DNA of 64,000 nt, taken from NCBI RefSeq assembly GCF_003014715.1, contig NZ_PYAV01000003.1, positions 186,001 through 250,000 of the forward strand, in the 5' to 3' direction. The notes below the pieces were generated by a model that saw only the letters and a program-made list of their open reading frames with translations, searched no databases and was not told the origin of the DNA. Below, piece after piece: positions 43,466 to 52,688 of the stretch. Origin of the DNA: Salsuginibacillus halophilus. GTDB lineage: Bacteria; Bacillota; Bacilli; Bacillales; Marinococcaceae. Both the position numbers and the translations under genes were made by a program. Positions within the stretch are counted from its first letter, which is position 1. The number at the start of each line of letters is the position of its first letter.

Positions 43466-44377
43466 GTGAAGAAATGGTTAATGGGTGCGACGCTAACGGC
43501 AACATTGGCAGCATTAGCAGCTTGTGGTGATGATGAAGCAGGCGGCAACAATGAAAATGGTGACATTGATGAGCTTTCGATGGGATTTGTCCCATCTCAG
43601 GATGCAGGTGAAATTGAAGCTACAGTTGAACCTATGGAAGAACACCTTGAAGAACACCTGGATGATATCAGTGTTGAAGCAAACGTTATGACCGATTACG
43701 CTGCACTCGTTGAAGGGATGCGGACACAATCCATCGATATTGGGTTTCTACCGCCGTTAGGCTTTGTACAAGCTGAAGAGCGGGCGGATGTGAATGTTGC
43801 ACTAAAAGCTGAGCGGTTTGGTGATGATTCGTATTTAGCACAGTTTGTTGTACACGAAGATAGTGATATTGAGAGCCTTGATGATGTGCTTGAAGCAGAA
43901 CCAGGTGAACTTACATGGGCTTACGGTGATACTACCTCAACAGCAGGTTACCTTTTTCCGGCTTCGCACTTGATTGATGAAGGTTTAGAAGATATTAATG
44001 AACACTTTGGACATCAAACAGTCGGCGGGCACGACAATGCCCTGCAATCCCTTCTTGATGGTCAAGCAGATTTAGCCACAACTTTTGATGATGCCCGGGA
44101 TAACTTAGCAGATGAGCACGAAGATATTTACGACACCCTTGAAGTTATTGAATACACAGAGCCGATTCCAAATGATACGATTTCGTACCGAAGTGACTTG
44201 CCGGAAGAATTAACGGAAGAATTAACGGACATCTTTTTAGGATTTAACGATGATGAAGAAATGATTGAGATCATGGAAGACGTTTATAACTGGACAGGCG
44301 TACTTGAAGCCGAGTCCGAGGATTATGACATTGTTCGTGATACGTACGAGCGTTTCCAGGATGAAATTGAAGAGTAA
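43466..44377 (+). CDS. phnD: Phosphonate/phosphate-type ABC transporter substrate-binding lipoprotein (copy 1)
   Basis: 303 residues from GTG 43466. The signal MKKWLMGATLTATLAALAAC ends in a lipobox with Cys20. The mature protein is extremely acidic, typical of halophile surface proteins. PhnD-family motifs are LSMGFVPSQDAGEIEATVEPM, VMTDYAALVEGMRTQSIDIGFLPPLGFVQAEERADV, TAGYLFPASHLI and DDARDNL. It captures phosphonate, phosphite or a related oxyanion outside the membrane. It is followed 24 bp later by a close paralog; a key difference is PPLGF here against DPLGF in the second copy, at the binding cleft. Confidence 0.9.
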   Translation: MKKWLMGATLTATLAALAACGDDEAGGNNENGDIDELSMGFVPSQDAGEIEATVEPMEEHLEEHLDDISVEANVMTDYAALVEGMRTQSIDIGFLPPLGFVQAEERADVNVALKAERFGDDSYLAQFVVHEDSDIESLDDVLEAEPGELTWAYGDTTSTAGYLFPASHLIDEGLEDINEHFGHQTVGGHDNALQSLLDGQADLATTFDDARDNLADEHEDIYDTLEVIEYTEPIPNDTISYRSDLPEELTEELTDIFLGFNDDEEMIEIMEDVYNWTGVLEAESEDYDIVRDTYERFQDEIEE

Positions 44378-44401
44378 ACTATGTATAAGGGGTTGAACAA
44401 C

Positions 44402-45295
44402 ATGAAAAAAACAACAATTGCTTTAAGTGGTGCGCTTGTTTTAGCCGGGTGCGGCGCAGGCGGCGACGGTGCTGATGATGGGAGCGAAGGACCGCTTTCA
44501 ATGGGTTTTATTCCGTCACAAGACGCTGATGAACTTGCGACAACCGTTGAACCTTTGGCAGATCGCTTGTCTGAAGAGCTCGACCGGGAGATTGACGCGC
44601 AGGTAATGACGGACTATTCAGCGCTTGTTGAGGGAATGCGGACGCAATCCATTGATATCGGATTTTTAGATCCACTTGGGTTTGTCCAGGCTGAAGAACG
44701 CGCAGATGTAGAAGTGATTTTAAAATCCATCCGTTTTGGAGAAGATCACTATCTTGCTCAGTTTAATGTGATGGCTGATAGTGATATTGACAGCTTTGAT
44801 GATATTCTTGAAGCTGATGAAGGTGAGCTTGTGTGGGCATATGCTGATGTGTCATCGCCGGCAGGTTATCTTTTCCCTGCTTCACACATGCTTGATGAAG
44901 GCTTAGAAGATGTTGATGATCAGTTTGAACACGTGATTGCCGGCGGCAATGACAACGCCTTGCAATCATTGATGGATGGTCAGGCAGATTTTGCAACAAC
45001 ATTTGATGATGCACGAGACAACTTAGAAGATGAGCACCCTGATATCCACGATGAAGTTGAAGTAATTGAATACACGGATCCAATTCCAAATGACACAATT
45101 TCGGTACGCTCTGAGCTTAACGATGAGCTTGTTGATGAAATTCGTGAAACGTTTATGTCTTTTAACGATGACGAAGAAATGTTAGAAGTATTAGACGAAA
45201 TTTACAATTGGACTGGTATTGCAGAAGCATCCTCTGAAGACTACGATATTGTCCGCGATACGTATGAGCGCTTTCAAGAGGAGATCGAAGAGTAA
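44402..45295 (+). CDS. phnD: Phosphonate/phosphate-type ABC transporter substrate-binding lipoprotein (copy 2)
   Basis: 297 residues from ATG 44402 after AAGGGG. Lipoprotein signal MKKTTIALSGALVLAGC with lipidated Cys17. It aligns along its whole length with the preceding protein, including VMTDYSALVEGMRTQSIDIGFLDPLGFVQAEERADVEVI, SPAGYLFPASHML and EYTDPIPNDTISVRSEL, so the pair arose by tandem duplication. Changes at the ligand cleft (DPLGF, SSPAGY) suggest a different preferred ligand. A hairpin between this gene and phnC may let the two binding proteins be made in excess of the membrane parts. Confidence 0.9.
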   Translation: MKKTTIALSGALVLAGCGAGGDGADDGSEGPLSMGFIPSQDADELATTVEPLADRLSEELDREIDAQVMTDYSALVEGMRTQSIDIGFLDPLGFVQAEERADVEVILKSIRFGEDHYLAQFNVMADSDIDSFDDILEADEGELVWAYADVSSPAGYLFPASHMLDEGLEDVDDQFEHVIAGGNDNALQSLMDGQADFATTFDDARDNLEDEHPDIHDEVEVIEYTDPIPNDTISVRSELNDELVDEIRETFMSFNDDEEMLEVLDEIYNWTGIAEASSEDYDIVRDTYERFQEEIEE

Positions 45296-45324
45296 GACTT
45301 CTGTTATCTGTGTATTGTAAAAAA

Positions 45325-45352
45325 GGGAAAGGCCGAGAAATCGGTTTTTCCC
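45325..45352 (+). terminator. Internal hairpin between phnD2 and phnC
   Basis: GGGAAA-CCGA and TCGG-TTTCCC form a bulged 10-bp stem with a GAAA loop, followed by TAATTT. Weak terminator or processing/stability hairpin, inside the operon. Confidence 0.5.
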
Positions 45353-45410
45353 TAATTTCGTGTGTAGAGGCAAGCGAATTGATCTTAATCCTAAAAGAGG
45401 TTGATGAAAT

Positions 45411-46187
45411 ATGATTAAATTTGACAATGTGTCACTCACCTACCCGAATGGTTACCAGGGCTTGAAAAATATCAACTTAGAAATTCCAAAGGGTGAATTT
45501 GTTGTCATTGTAGGTTTATCCGGAGCAGGGAAATCAACGTTAATCCGTAGTATTAACCAAATGGTACGGCCGACAGAAGGGCAGCTAATCATTGATGATC
45601 AAGATGCTTTATCCGTAGGGAAAAAAGGATTGCGTGAGATGCGGCGCGATATTGGGATGATTTTTCAAAATTATAACCTAGTAAAACGCTCGAGTGTCTT
45701 ACGAAATGTACTTGCCGGCCGCTTAGGCTATAATAACACCCTACGCACGTTAGTTAATTTGTTTCCGCAGGACGATTTACAACTTGCGATGAACTGTCTC
45801 GATCGTGTCGGCATTACAGATAAAGCGTATCAACGTGCAGATACTTTAAGCGGTGGACAGCAGCAGCGAGTGAGCATTGCACGCGCTCTTGCGCAAAAAC
45901 CAGGGATCATTTTAGCTGATGAGCCGGTCGCAAGTTTAGATCCGCCGACAGCTCACGCGGTAATGAAAGACTTGCGCGATATTAATAAAGAAGACAATAT
46001 CACAATGGTGATCAACCTGCATGCCATCGATTTGTCGATGGAGTATGCAGACCGCATTATCGGCCTTCGTGAAGGTGAAGTGGTATTTGACGGGAAAGTA
46101 GATGCTGTGACAGAAGAAACATTTGAAGACATTTACGGACGTTCGATTAAAGAAGATGATCTTCTTGGCGAGGTTGAGACTGAATGA
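45411..46187 (+). CDS. phnC: Phosphonate ABC transporter ATP-binding protein
   Basis: 258 residues. Walker A VGLSGAGKST, Q-loop MIFQNYNLVKRSSVLRNVLAGRLG (typical of PhnC), signature LSGGQQQRVSIARAL, Walker B IILADEPVASLDPPTAHAVM and the switch histidine in INLHAIDLSMEYADRI. It powers import through the two PhnE permeases. The frame overlaps phnE1 by 4 bp (ATGA). Confidence 0.95.
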   Translation: MIKFDNVSLTYPNGYQGLKNINLEIPKGEFVVIVGLSGAGKSTLIRSINQMVRPTEGQLIIDDQDALSVGKKGLREMRRDIGMIFQNYNLVKRSSVLRNVLAGRLGYNNTLRTLVNLFPQDDLQLAMNCLDRVGITDKAYQRADTLSGGQQQRVSIARALAQKPGIILADEPVASLDPPTAHAVMKDLRDINKEDNITMVINLHAIDLSMEYADRIIGLREGEVVFDGKVDAVTEETFEDIYGRSIKEDDLLGEVETE

Positions 46188-46999
46188 CAAACGAAAATCA
46201 ACCACAGCACAATAACAAAAAAATACCGATTATCAGTTCGCGCATGAAGAAGATGACGACGACAGTTTTACTGGTTGTCGTAGCTTTATATTTAGCATCT
46301 GCTTATCAAACCGACGCCACCCCGGACCGGATTATCGAAGGTTTTCCGAACTTTGTACTTTTCTTTATTGAAGATATGTGGCCACCAAACTGGGGCTATT
46401 TTGATACAGCATTTTTTGCGCTTCTAGAAACTTGGAACATTGCATTTTTAGCAACGACTTTAACAGCCATCTTCACTTTGCCAATTGCATTTTTAGCAGC
46501 GAACAATGTTAATAAAAACGCTGCGCTTTATCATTTTGTGCGCCTTTCATTAAATGTTCTGCGTACTATACCAGACCTTGTATGGGCTGTACTTTTTGTT
46601 GCAATTGTCGGACTTGGTGCACTTTCAGGTATGCTGGCGTTATTTTTCTTCTCGTTAGGGATTTTAATTAAATTTGTGAGTGAAACCATCGAGGCCATTG
46701 ATGACGGTCCGATGGATGCCATTCGCGCATCCGGCGGTAACACGCTGCAGGTCATTATGTACGGTGCAATTCCACAGTTTATGCCACAGTTTATTTCTTA
46801 TACGTTATATGTCTTAGAAATCAACGTCCGTGCTTCGATTGTGCTAGGTTTTGTCGGTGCCGGAGGTATTGGTTATTTACTACAGCAACAGCTTAGCGTT
46901 TTCCGCTACGATAACATTTCAACGGTGATTGTCATCACTTTCCTAGGGGTTACGCTCATTGACTGGATTAGTACTGTACTAAGAAAGAGGTTAGTATAA
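46184..46999 (+). CDS. phnE: Phosphonate ABC transporter permease (copy 1)
   Basis: 271 residues with about six membrane helices. The binding-protein-dependent permease loop is ETIEAIDDGPMDAIRASGGNTLQVIMYGAIPQFMPQFISYTLYVLEINVRASIVLGFVGAGGIGYLL, with the EAA-like contact to PhnC. N-terminal residues 1-20 are polar (NENQPQHNNKKIPI) and cytoplasmic. It likely pairs with the second PhnE as a heterodimer. Overlaps phnC by 4 bp and phnE2 by 1 bp. Confidence 0.94.
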   Translation: MTNENQPQHNNKKIPIISSRMKKMTTTVLLVVVALYLASAYQTDATPDRIIEGFPNFVLFFIEDMWPPNWGYFDTAFFALLETWNIAFLATTLTAIFTLPIAFLAANNVNKNAALYHFVRLSLNVLRTIPDLVWAVLFVAIVGLGALSGMLALFFFSLGILIKFVSETIEAIDDGPMDAIRASGGNTLQVIMYGAIPQFMPQFISYTLYVLEINVRASIVLGFVGAGGIGYLLQQQLSVFRYDNISTVIVITFLGVTLIDWISTVLRKRLV

Positions 47000-47805
47000 T
47001 GGCGAGCCAAGAAAAACAATACGACTTAACAAATCCGAGGAGAAAGAAATTATGGACCAATTTTACGGTCGTTGCCGTTGTTCTAATCGCACTTTATACC
47101 TCGGCCTTTATTTTTACTGATTTAGAATACCGAGGTTCCGGCTCGTCCCCTGGCGAAATTGCTTTCCGCCTGTTGATTGGTCCATTTATGGATGAGGCTG
47201 CACTTGCCGACTTACCGGAGACAATTGGCTACATGATTGAGACGCTCGCAATTGCGTTTGCTGGTACGTTGGTAGGTAGTATTTTAGCGATTCCAATCGG
47301 CTTTTTAGCAGCACAAAATGTATCAGGTCCGTTTTCCTCACTTGGTAAAACGATTTTAAACGGGATTCGTGCATTTCCAGAGATTATGTTTGCAATTATT
47401 TTCGTTGCGGCTGTTGGTATGGGCCCTTACGCGGGTGTGTTAGCGATTACGATTAACTGTATCGGTATGCTCGGTAAGCTTTATGCAGAAGTCATTGAAA
47501 CGATTGATATGGAGATCGTTCAGACGCTGCGTATGTCAGGTGCCGGCAGAATTCAAGTCTTTTGGTACGGCGTACTGCCACAAGTGCTTCCTGAGTTTTC
47601 ATCATATGCACTGTACCGTTTTGAAATTGACGTTCGTTCTTCCTCGGTACTTGGTATTGTCGGTGCAGGCGGTATCGGTGCTCCGTTAATCCTTGCAGCT
47701 CAAAACCGAAATTGGGAAGAGCTTGGTATGATTTTATTTGTCATTATCGTTACGGTCACAATTATTGACCTGATCAGTACCAATATTAGAAAGCGTCTAG
47801 TGTAG
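46999..47805 (+). CDS. phnE: Phosphonate ABC transporter permease (copy 2)
   Basis: 268 residues, same family as the preceding gene and homologous throughout. The EAA region is EVIETIDMEIVQTLRMSGAGRIQVFWYGVLPQVLPEFSSYALYRFEIDVRSSSVLGIVGAGGIGAPL. Six membrane helices are expected. Two different PhnE proteins in one transporter are common in Bacillus-type phosphonate/phosphite systems. Start ATG shares one base with the upstream stop (TAATG). Confidence 0.94.
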   Translation: MASQEKQYDLTNPRRKKLWTNFTVVAVVLIALYTSAFIFTDLEYRGSGSSPGEIAFRLLIGPFMDEAALADLPETIGYMIETLAIAFAGTLVGSILAIPIGFLAAQNVSGPFSSLGKTILNGIRAFPEIMFAIIFVAAVGMGPYAGVLAITINCIGMLGKLYAEVIETIDMEIVQTLRMSGAGRIQVFWYGVLPQVLPEFSSYALYRFEIDVRSSSVLGIVGAGGIGAPLILAAQNRNWEELGMILFVIIVTVTIIDLISTNIRKRLV

Positions 47806-47815
47806 GAGGCTGCTT

Positions 47816-48652
47816 ATGAAATTAGATTGGCAAAATATTAAGCTTGTTATTTTTGACCTTGATGGTACATTGTATGAAGATACAGATCACTTCGAATTTT
47901 ATGCCAATGAATTAAGTAAAAAACTTGACCCTGCCAATGAGAATGCTTTCTGGCAGGATTACCGTGCGATGCTGCGGGGAGAACACCCTGTAGCTATCGG
48001 ACGTGTATACGACGCTGTACGCGACCGGATCCTTGTGATTTCACCAGATACAAATGAAGTCACACGTATCTTCGATTGGAGCGGAACAGAAGTCGATGAG
48101 CACTCAATGTATCAAGAAGCGATCACATGCGATTTTGATCATTATATTGCCATCGGAGACGGTTGGTGGCCACCGGTTGCTGCAGCGAAACATTACGGGG
48201 TCGGCAGTACATATGATGCGTACTGCCGAACAAAGGACTTCATGCAGACGGAGGATTTTCAATTTGATGAAAACCCCGGCCTGCGTGAAGCGCTTGAAGC
48301 ACTTGGCATGCAAAAAGATCTCGTGTTAATTACAAATAGTCAACAAGATGATGTCGAGCGGCTTCTACATACGCTGAACATTGATGGTGTATTCCCGGAA
48401 GTGATTGCAAATGCAAAAAAACCAGCGCTGACGGAAGATCATTTCAGCTCTCTGCTTGAGCGGTATGATGTTAGGCCGAACGAGGCTGTATCAATTGGGG
48501 ATAATTATTTAAACGAAGTTGCTCCGGCTGAGCGTTTCGGAATGAAGGGTGTTTTAATTGATCCTTCGCAAAATGCTGAAACGAAAGAAAATACCGTCGT
48601 TGTATCTACGTTACGTGATTTGTTTGCAGAAATGAGAAATACGAGCGTATAA
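47816..48652 (+). CDS. HAD-superfamily phosphatase linked to the phosphonate transporter
   Basis: 278 residues. HAD motifs: nucleophile in VIFDLDGTLYEDTD, motif II VLITNSQQDDVERLL, lysine in ANAKKPALTEDHF, and VSIGDNYLNEVAPAERFG. The cap region (EVDEHSMYQEAITCDFDHYIAIGDGWWPPVAAAKHYG) is large and Trp/His-rich and unlike that of PhnX-type phosphonatases, so the substrate is not evident. It follows phnE2 by 10 bp and should be co-transcribed, suggesting that it dephosphorylates a compound brought in by the transporter (inference). Confidence 0.85.
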   Translation: MKLDWQNIKLVIFDLDGTLYEDTDHFEFYANELSKKLDPANENAFWQDYRAMLRGEHPVAIGRVYDAVRDRILVISPDTNEVTRIFDWSGTEVDEHSMYQEAITCDFDHYIAIGDGWWPPVAAAKHYGVGSTYDAYCRTKDFMQTEDFQFDENPGLREALEALGMQKDLVLITNSQQDDVERLLHTLNIDGVFPEVIANAKKPALTEDHFSSLLERYDVRPNEAVSIGDNYLNEVAPAERFGMKGVLIDPSQNAETKENTVVVSTLRDLFAEMRNTSV

Positions 48653-48688
48653 TGGTGTAGAGCATATGGTCGTGGAGGTGAAGACGCT

Positions 48689-48892
48689 TTGATTCATCAA
48701 CAATGGGAAGAAGCTGCAACGATAAAACAACTTCGGTGTGTACACGCAGATGCAGCGAAATATCAAGTAAATAATGTATTGACGCCGGAGAAAGTGTACG
48801 ATGTAAAAAACGAAACAGAAGAGTTTTATTTTATTATTGATGACACTGGACGAATCGGCGGCTTTAAAAAAGACTACTTTCAAGAAGTTTAA
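48689..48892 (+). CDS. Small conserved protein (DUF6501-like)
   Basis: 67 residues: MIHQQWEEAATIKQLRCVHADAAKYQVNNVLTPEKVYDV then NETEEFYFIIDDTGRIGGFKKDYFQEV. I associate this compact beta-rich pattern (VLTPGKxYxVKNETEEFYFxIDxTGxxGGFxKDYF) with a small Bacillaceae family, probably DUF6501; function is unknown. Start TTG 48689 follows GGAGGTG by 10 bp. A terminator hairpin follows directly. Confidence 0.75.
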   Translation: MIHQQWEEAATIKQLRCVHADAAKYQVNNVLTPEKVYDVKNETEEFYFIIDDTGRIGGFKKDYFQEV

Positions 48893-48895
48893 GGT

Positions 48896-48932
48896 GAGTA
48901 GGGGCGTTTCGCTCCTGCTCATTTTTATTATT
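48896..48932 (+). terminator. Rho-independent terminator
   Basis: GAGTAGGGGCG and CGCTCCTGCTC pair over all 11 positions (with G-U pairs) around TTT, followed by ATTTTTATTATT. Confidence 0.8.
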
Positions 48933-48958
48933 ATTATATAGAGAGAAGGGGGATTGGT

Positions 48959-49486
48959 TTGGGACCTATTGTATTTTTATTGAGCGGCACAGCTGTACTT
49001 GCACTGTTGTTTTTAATCGGACGTTGGTTTACCCGTATGATGACAAAATCGGCTGTGGTCGATCTAGTGGAACAGCTGCCTGAAGATAAAAGGGAGAACA
49101 CGAGTTTACAGACGATACTACAGTTAACCAAAGAAACACGTAATGAGGGTTTCCGTTTAGAAGGTGTGCTCGCACTTAGTTTGATCTGGTTTATTATTCA
49201 TTTGATGATCACTTTATCCCCCCTTATATTTTGGGGTGGTTTCATCACACTTGTTATGTTTTATATGTATGCAGCTTACCGGCTTCATCGTAAAGCTGAA
49301 GAAAGAAAGTTGCATGAAAAAGATTTGTATGAGAGTTGGTTCGCTTGTGACAATCGCCTTCCGGAAGGGCGGAAGGCGTGGTATGAAAAGCAGATGACTG
49401 ATCAGCGTGAAGTGGGCGTTGAACCGCTGGTTACGTTACGTGTGCTTGAATACGAGCTTGAGGCCACCTCCTATGAAGAAAACTAA
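48959..49486 (+). CDS. Hypothetical membrane protein
   Basis: 175 residues from TTG 48959 after AAGGGGG. Three hydrophobic segments: PIVFLLSGTAVLALLFLIG at the N-terminus, then a helical pair GVLALSLIWFIIHLMITLSPLIFWGGFITLVMFYMYAAY. A polar loop (EQLPEDKRENTSLQTILQLTKETRNEGF) separates them, and the charged C-terminal third (RKAEERKLHEKDLYESWFACDNRLPEGRKAW) faces the cytoplasm. No known family. Its end overlaps the convergent esterase gene by 4 bp. Confidence 0.65.
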   Translation: MGPIVFLLSGTAVLALLFLIGRWFTRMMTKSAVVDLVEQLPEDKRENTSLQTILQLTKETRNEGFRLEGVLALSLIWFIIHLMITLSPLIFWGGFITLVMFYMYAAYRLHRKAEERKLHEKDLYESWFACDNRLPEGRKAWYEKQMTDQREVGVEPLVTLRVLEYELEATSYEEN

Positions 49487-50253
49487 ATGAGCGCCTTGAC
49501 AGGAGACCTATTCGTTTTTTCTATCCAATTGGTAAAAGTTTGAACAATCTTCTGTTGATCATAATCCATCGTTGCAACGTGATAGGAGTTTCGAAGGATC
49601 GTCTTGTTTTTTAAAGGAGAACTGATACTTTCGAAAACAACTCCCGAATTGTTCGGTGGAACAACATGATCGACTTCAGATACTAATACTTCCGCAGGAC
49701 AATTGACTTTGTTGAGAAGCGCTTTCGTTTCACGACCTAATAGAACAAGCTCTTTCATCGCGCGCAGTGAAACTTGCTCATAAGCAATCTCATAAACGTC
49801 CGGCATAGCGATGTCGGCGCCACCTTCTTGAATAAATCCTAATGGTTGTTTATTTGTTAAACGTTTCATCCATGGAACATCAATGGCTGCGTTTATTGTT
49901 AAAACGCCGGCAATCCAAGGGAGTCTGGCAGCTGCCTGTAATGCAAGCGCACCGCCCATAGACTGACCGGCTACATACACGGAAGAACATACTTGATGTA
50001 ACACGTGGCAGGCATCTAATATATCTTCAATCCAATCTGCCCGGGTTGTGTTATCTAAATCAACAGGGTGAGTGCCATGACCCGTCAGCCTTGGAGCATA
50101 TACGGTATAACCGGCATCAGCCAGTTTTTCAGCGACAACTTCAACACTTTGAGGCGTTCCGATAAACCCGTGGGACAAAACGATACCAGTTTTCCCGCCT
50201 TCGATATAAATACTTTCCGCCCCTTTTAAAACGTGATATTTATGAGCGTTCAT
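49483..50253 (-). CDS. Carboxylesterase / alpha-beta hydrolase (Est30-like)
   Basis: 256 residues from ATG 50253, 7 bp after GGAGG (the in-frame ATG two codons earlier is too close). Catalytic triad can be placed: Ser in VYVAGQSMGGALAL, Asp in LVSEVDHVVPP and His in RNSYHVATMDYDQ. HGFIGTPQSVE provides the oxyanion hole and RLTGHGTHP is typical of the Est30/YvaK carboxylesterase family. Cytoplasmic; hydrolyses short-chain esters. Monocistronic. Confidence 0.9.
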   Translation of the reverse strand: MNAHKYHVLKGAESIYIEGGKTGIVLSHGFIGTPQSVEVVAEKLADAGYTVYAPRLTGHGTHPVDLDNTTRADWIEDILDACHVLHQVCSSVYVAGQSMGGALALQAAARLPWIAGVLTINAAIDVPWMKRLTNKQPLGFIQEGGADIAMPDVYEIAYEQVSLRAMKELVLLGRETKALLNKVNCPAEVLVSEVDHVVPPNNSGVVFESISSPLKNKTILRNSYHVATMDYDQQKIVQTFTNWIEKTNRSPVKALI

Positions 50254-50396
50254 GACCATCCCTCCACACCTTTAGTTTACAATCCTCATTTGTTTAGTCG
50301 GTTTTGAATTAGTATACGTTAGTTCTTGTCATTTGTCAAAAGCTACGGTCTCAATTAAGCTGAAAGGTAAGATGTTTAAAGAGAGGATGCCTGAAA

Positions 50397-51221
50397 GTGG
50401 ATGAGTATAAACGAAAAGATATAGATAACGACCTTGATGCTGATTTAATTGATTTTGATGCAGAAGAAGAAGAGCCGGATCCAGAAGATTTTTTAGCAAA
50501 AGAAGTTAAACCGCCGAAGGAAAAAAAGAAACGGGGCCGTCGTCGGATAGGCGTGAAGCTCATTGCTTCCCTTGTAGCATTTATGATGATATTTCAAGTT
50601 TTCTCGGCCATTCCAAGCAGCTTTCCGCTGCAGGCAGCTGACTTTTTAGAAACATCGAATGAGTTATCACAGCGAAGTGATGTCCAATCGTGGAAAGAAA
50701 CTGTCGTAACAGTACAGGGGGCAGCCGCTTTTGATCGTTCACGGGGGACCGGCTTTTTTGTTGCGGAAGAGGGATGGGTGGTGACGAACCGGCATGTGGT
50801 TGAAGACATTGCTGCAGTTGTGGTTGAAACAGACGAAGGCGATTTATATGAAGCAGAAGAGATTTATATTTCAGATACCGCTGACTTAGCCTTTGTGAAA
50901 TTACAAGCAGAGGAAACATTCCCGACCATCTCTTTTGCTGCGGAAAATGCTTCTTTGCAAGATGAAGCTTATGTTGTCGGAAACCCGCTTGGCTTCACAC
51001 GAGTTGCAAATGAAGGGGAAGTCATTTCAAGTAATGATGAACAGCTTTTAATCTCCACGCCGATTTACAGTGGAAATAGCGGCAGCCCCGTACTTAACGA
51101 GGCTGGCGAAGCAGTTGGCGTTGTTTATGCGTCAAGAACGGGTACAGACGGCCGGCAGGGGATTGCTGTTTCTCGTGATCAAGTGTTTGAGGAGATGCCT
51201 GAAGAGGTTTCTCTGCCGTAA
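50397..51221 (+). CDS. Membrane-anchored trypsin-like serine protease
   Basis: 274 residues from GTG 50397. An acidic N-terminal cytoplasmic region (DNDLDADLIDFDAEEEEPDPEDF) and a basic stretch (KKKRGRRRIG) precede one membrane helix (VKLIASLVAFMMIFQVFSAI). The protease domain outside shows the triad His in VVTNRHVV, Asp in DTADLAFVKL and Ser in YSGNSGSPVL. No PDZ domain follows, so it is smaller than HtrA. It probably acts as a surface quality-control or processing protease. Convergent with the integrase gene, 11 bp apart. Confidence 0.88.
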   Translation: MDEYKRKDIDNDLDADLIDFDAEEEEPDPEDFLAKEVKPPKEKKKRGRRRIGVKLIASLVAFMMIFQVFSAIPSSFPLQAADFLETSNELSQRSDVQSWKETVVTVQGAAAFDRSRGTGFFVAEEGWVVTNRHVVEDIAAVVVETDEGDLYEAEEIYISDTADLAFVKLQAEETFPTISFAAENASLQDEAYVVGNPLGFTRVANEGEVISSNDEQLLISTPIYSGNSGSPVLNEAGEAVGVVYASRTGTDGRQGIAVSRDQVFEEMPEEVSLP

Positions 51222-51232
51222 ACATAAGCTAG

Positions 51233-51952
51233 CTATAGTATAAAATCATCAACTAAGTCATCAAGCTCGTCCTGGGTGATGCCTAAATAGCGCATCGTAA
51301 CTTCAGGTGCGGAGTGATTAAAGATTTTTTGCAGACGAGCGATATCTTTCGTCTGGTTGTATAAATGATAACCAAACGTCTTACGCATCGTATGTGTACC
51401 AGCGCCGTCGATCCCAAGCTGATCGGCGGCGTTTTTTATGATGCGGTAAGCCTGCTCGCGTGTAATTGGAAGATTTGTTTTTTTGGATGGAAATAAGTAT
51501 TCTTCAGCCGCCATATCTTCTGTGTAGTCTTGAATTTCAAGCTGTAGCTCTGAATTCAGCTTGAAACGTTTCGTTTTTCCCCGTTTTTGCTCCTGAATGA
51601 CGATGTGGGTGCGGTCACGTACATCAAGCACGCGCAACGTCAGTAAATCTCCAACTCTAAGACCTGTATTAATCCCGAGAACAAACATAAAATAGTCGCG
51701 CATATTCCGCCGGCGGAGCAGCCGCTTCATGCGTTGAATATCTTGTTTATCCCGAATCGGTTCGACTGACTGCATACCGCGGCTACGAAGCGAATGATAA
51801 TCCGATAAGTCAATTCGTTTTAATCCATCCTCTTTTTGACGCTGCAGCTCAGCAATACGTTGTTTTAAAACGCGGTCTCCCCAAAGCTTACGCAGCTTTT
51901 CATATTCGTCATCTGTCAACGAAATGAGTGATGCTTTACCGTGTACCGACAA
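51233..51952 (-). CDS. Tyrosine recombinase (XerC/D-like integrase)
   Basis: 239 residues from TTG 51952, 7 bp after GGAGGG. All catalytic residues are visible: Arg in NTGLRVGDLL, Lys in EQKRGKTKRFKL, HxxR in GTHTMRKTFGYHLY, His in FNHSAPEVTMRY and the nucleophile Tyr in that last motif. The N-terminal arm/core-binding region is short (about 80 residues), smaller than XerC/XerD. No phage or plasmid genes accompany it. It may be a domesticated or stranded integrase; upstream lie two inverted repeats and about 700 bp without genes. Confidence 0.9.
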   Translation of the reverse strand: MSVHGKASLISLTDDEYEKLRKLWGDRVLKQRIAELQRQKEDGLKRIDLSDYHSLRSRGMQSVEPIRDKQDIQRMKRLLRRRNMRDYFMFVLGINTGLRVGDLLTLRVLDVRDRTHIVIQEQKRGKTKRFKLNSELQLEIQDYTEDMAAEEYLFPSKKTNLPITREQAYRIIKNAADQLGIDGAGTHTMRKTFGYHLYNQTKDIARLQKIFNHSAPEVTMRYLGITQDELDDLVDDFIL

Positions 51953-51970
51953 ATTACAACCCTCCAAATT

Positions 51971-51993
51971 CACGTTGTATATAATGCAACGTG
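51971..51993. promoter_or_regulatory. Inverted repeat CACGTTG-N9-CAACGTG at the integrase leader
   Basis: Seven-bp perfect arms separated by TATATAATG, 18 bp before the integrase start codon, just downstream of a minus-strand TATAAT. Candidate autoregulatory or recombination site. Confidence 0.45.
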
Positions 51994-52649
<656 letters not shown>

Positions 52650-52680
52650 CCCGAATGCACGTTACATACATTCGGGTTTT
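52650..52680. terminator. Terminator after the YdjM-like gene
   Basis: CCCGAATG and CATTCGGG with an 11-nt loop, flanked by AAAAAA and TTTT, working for the minus-strand hydrolase gene. Confidence 0.7.
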
Positions 52681-52688
52681 GGTGTTTT

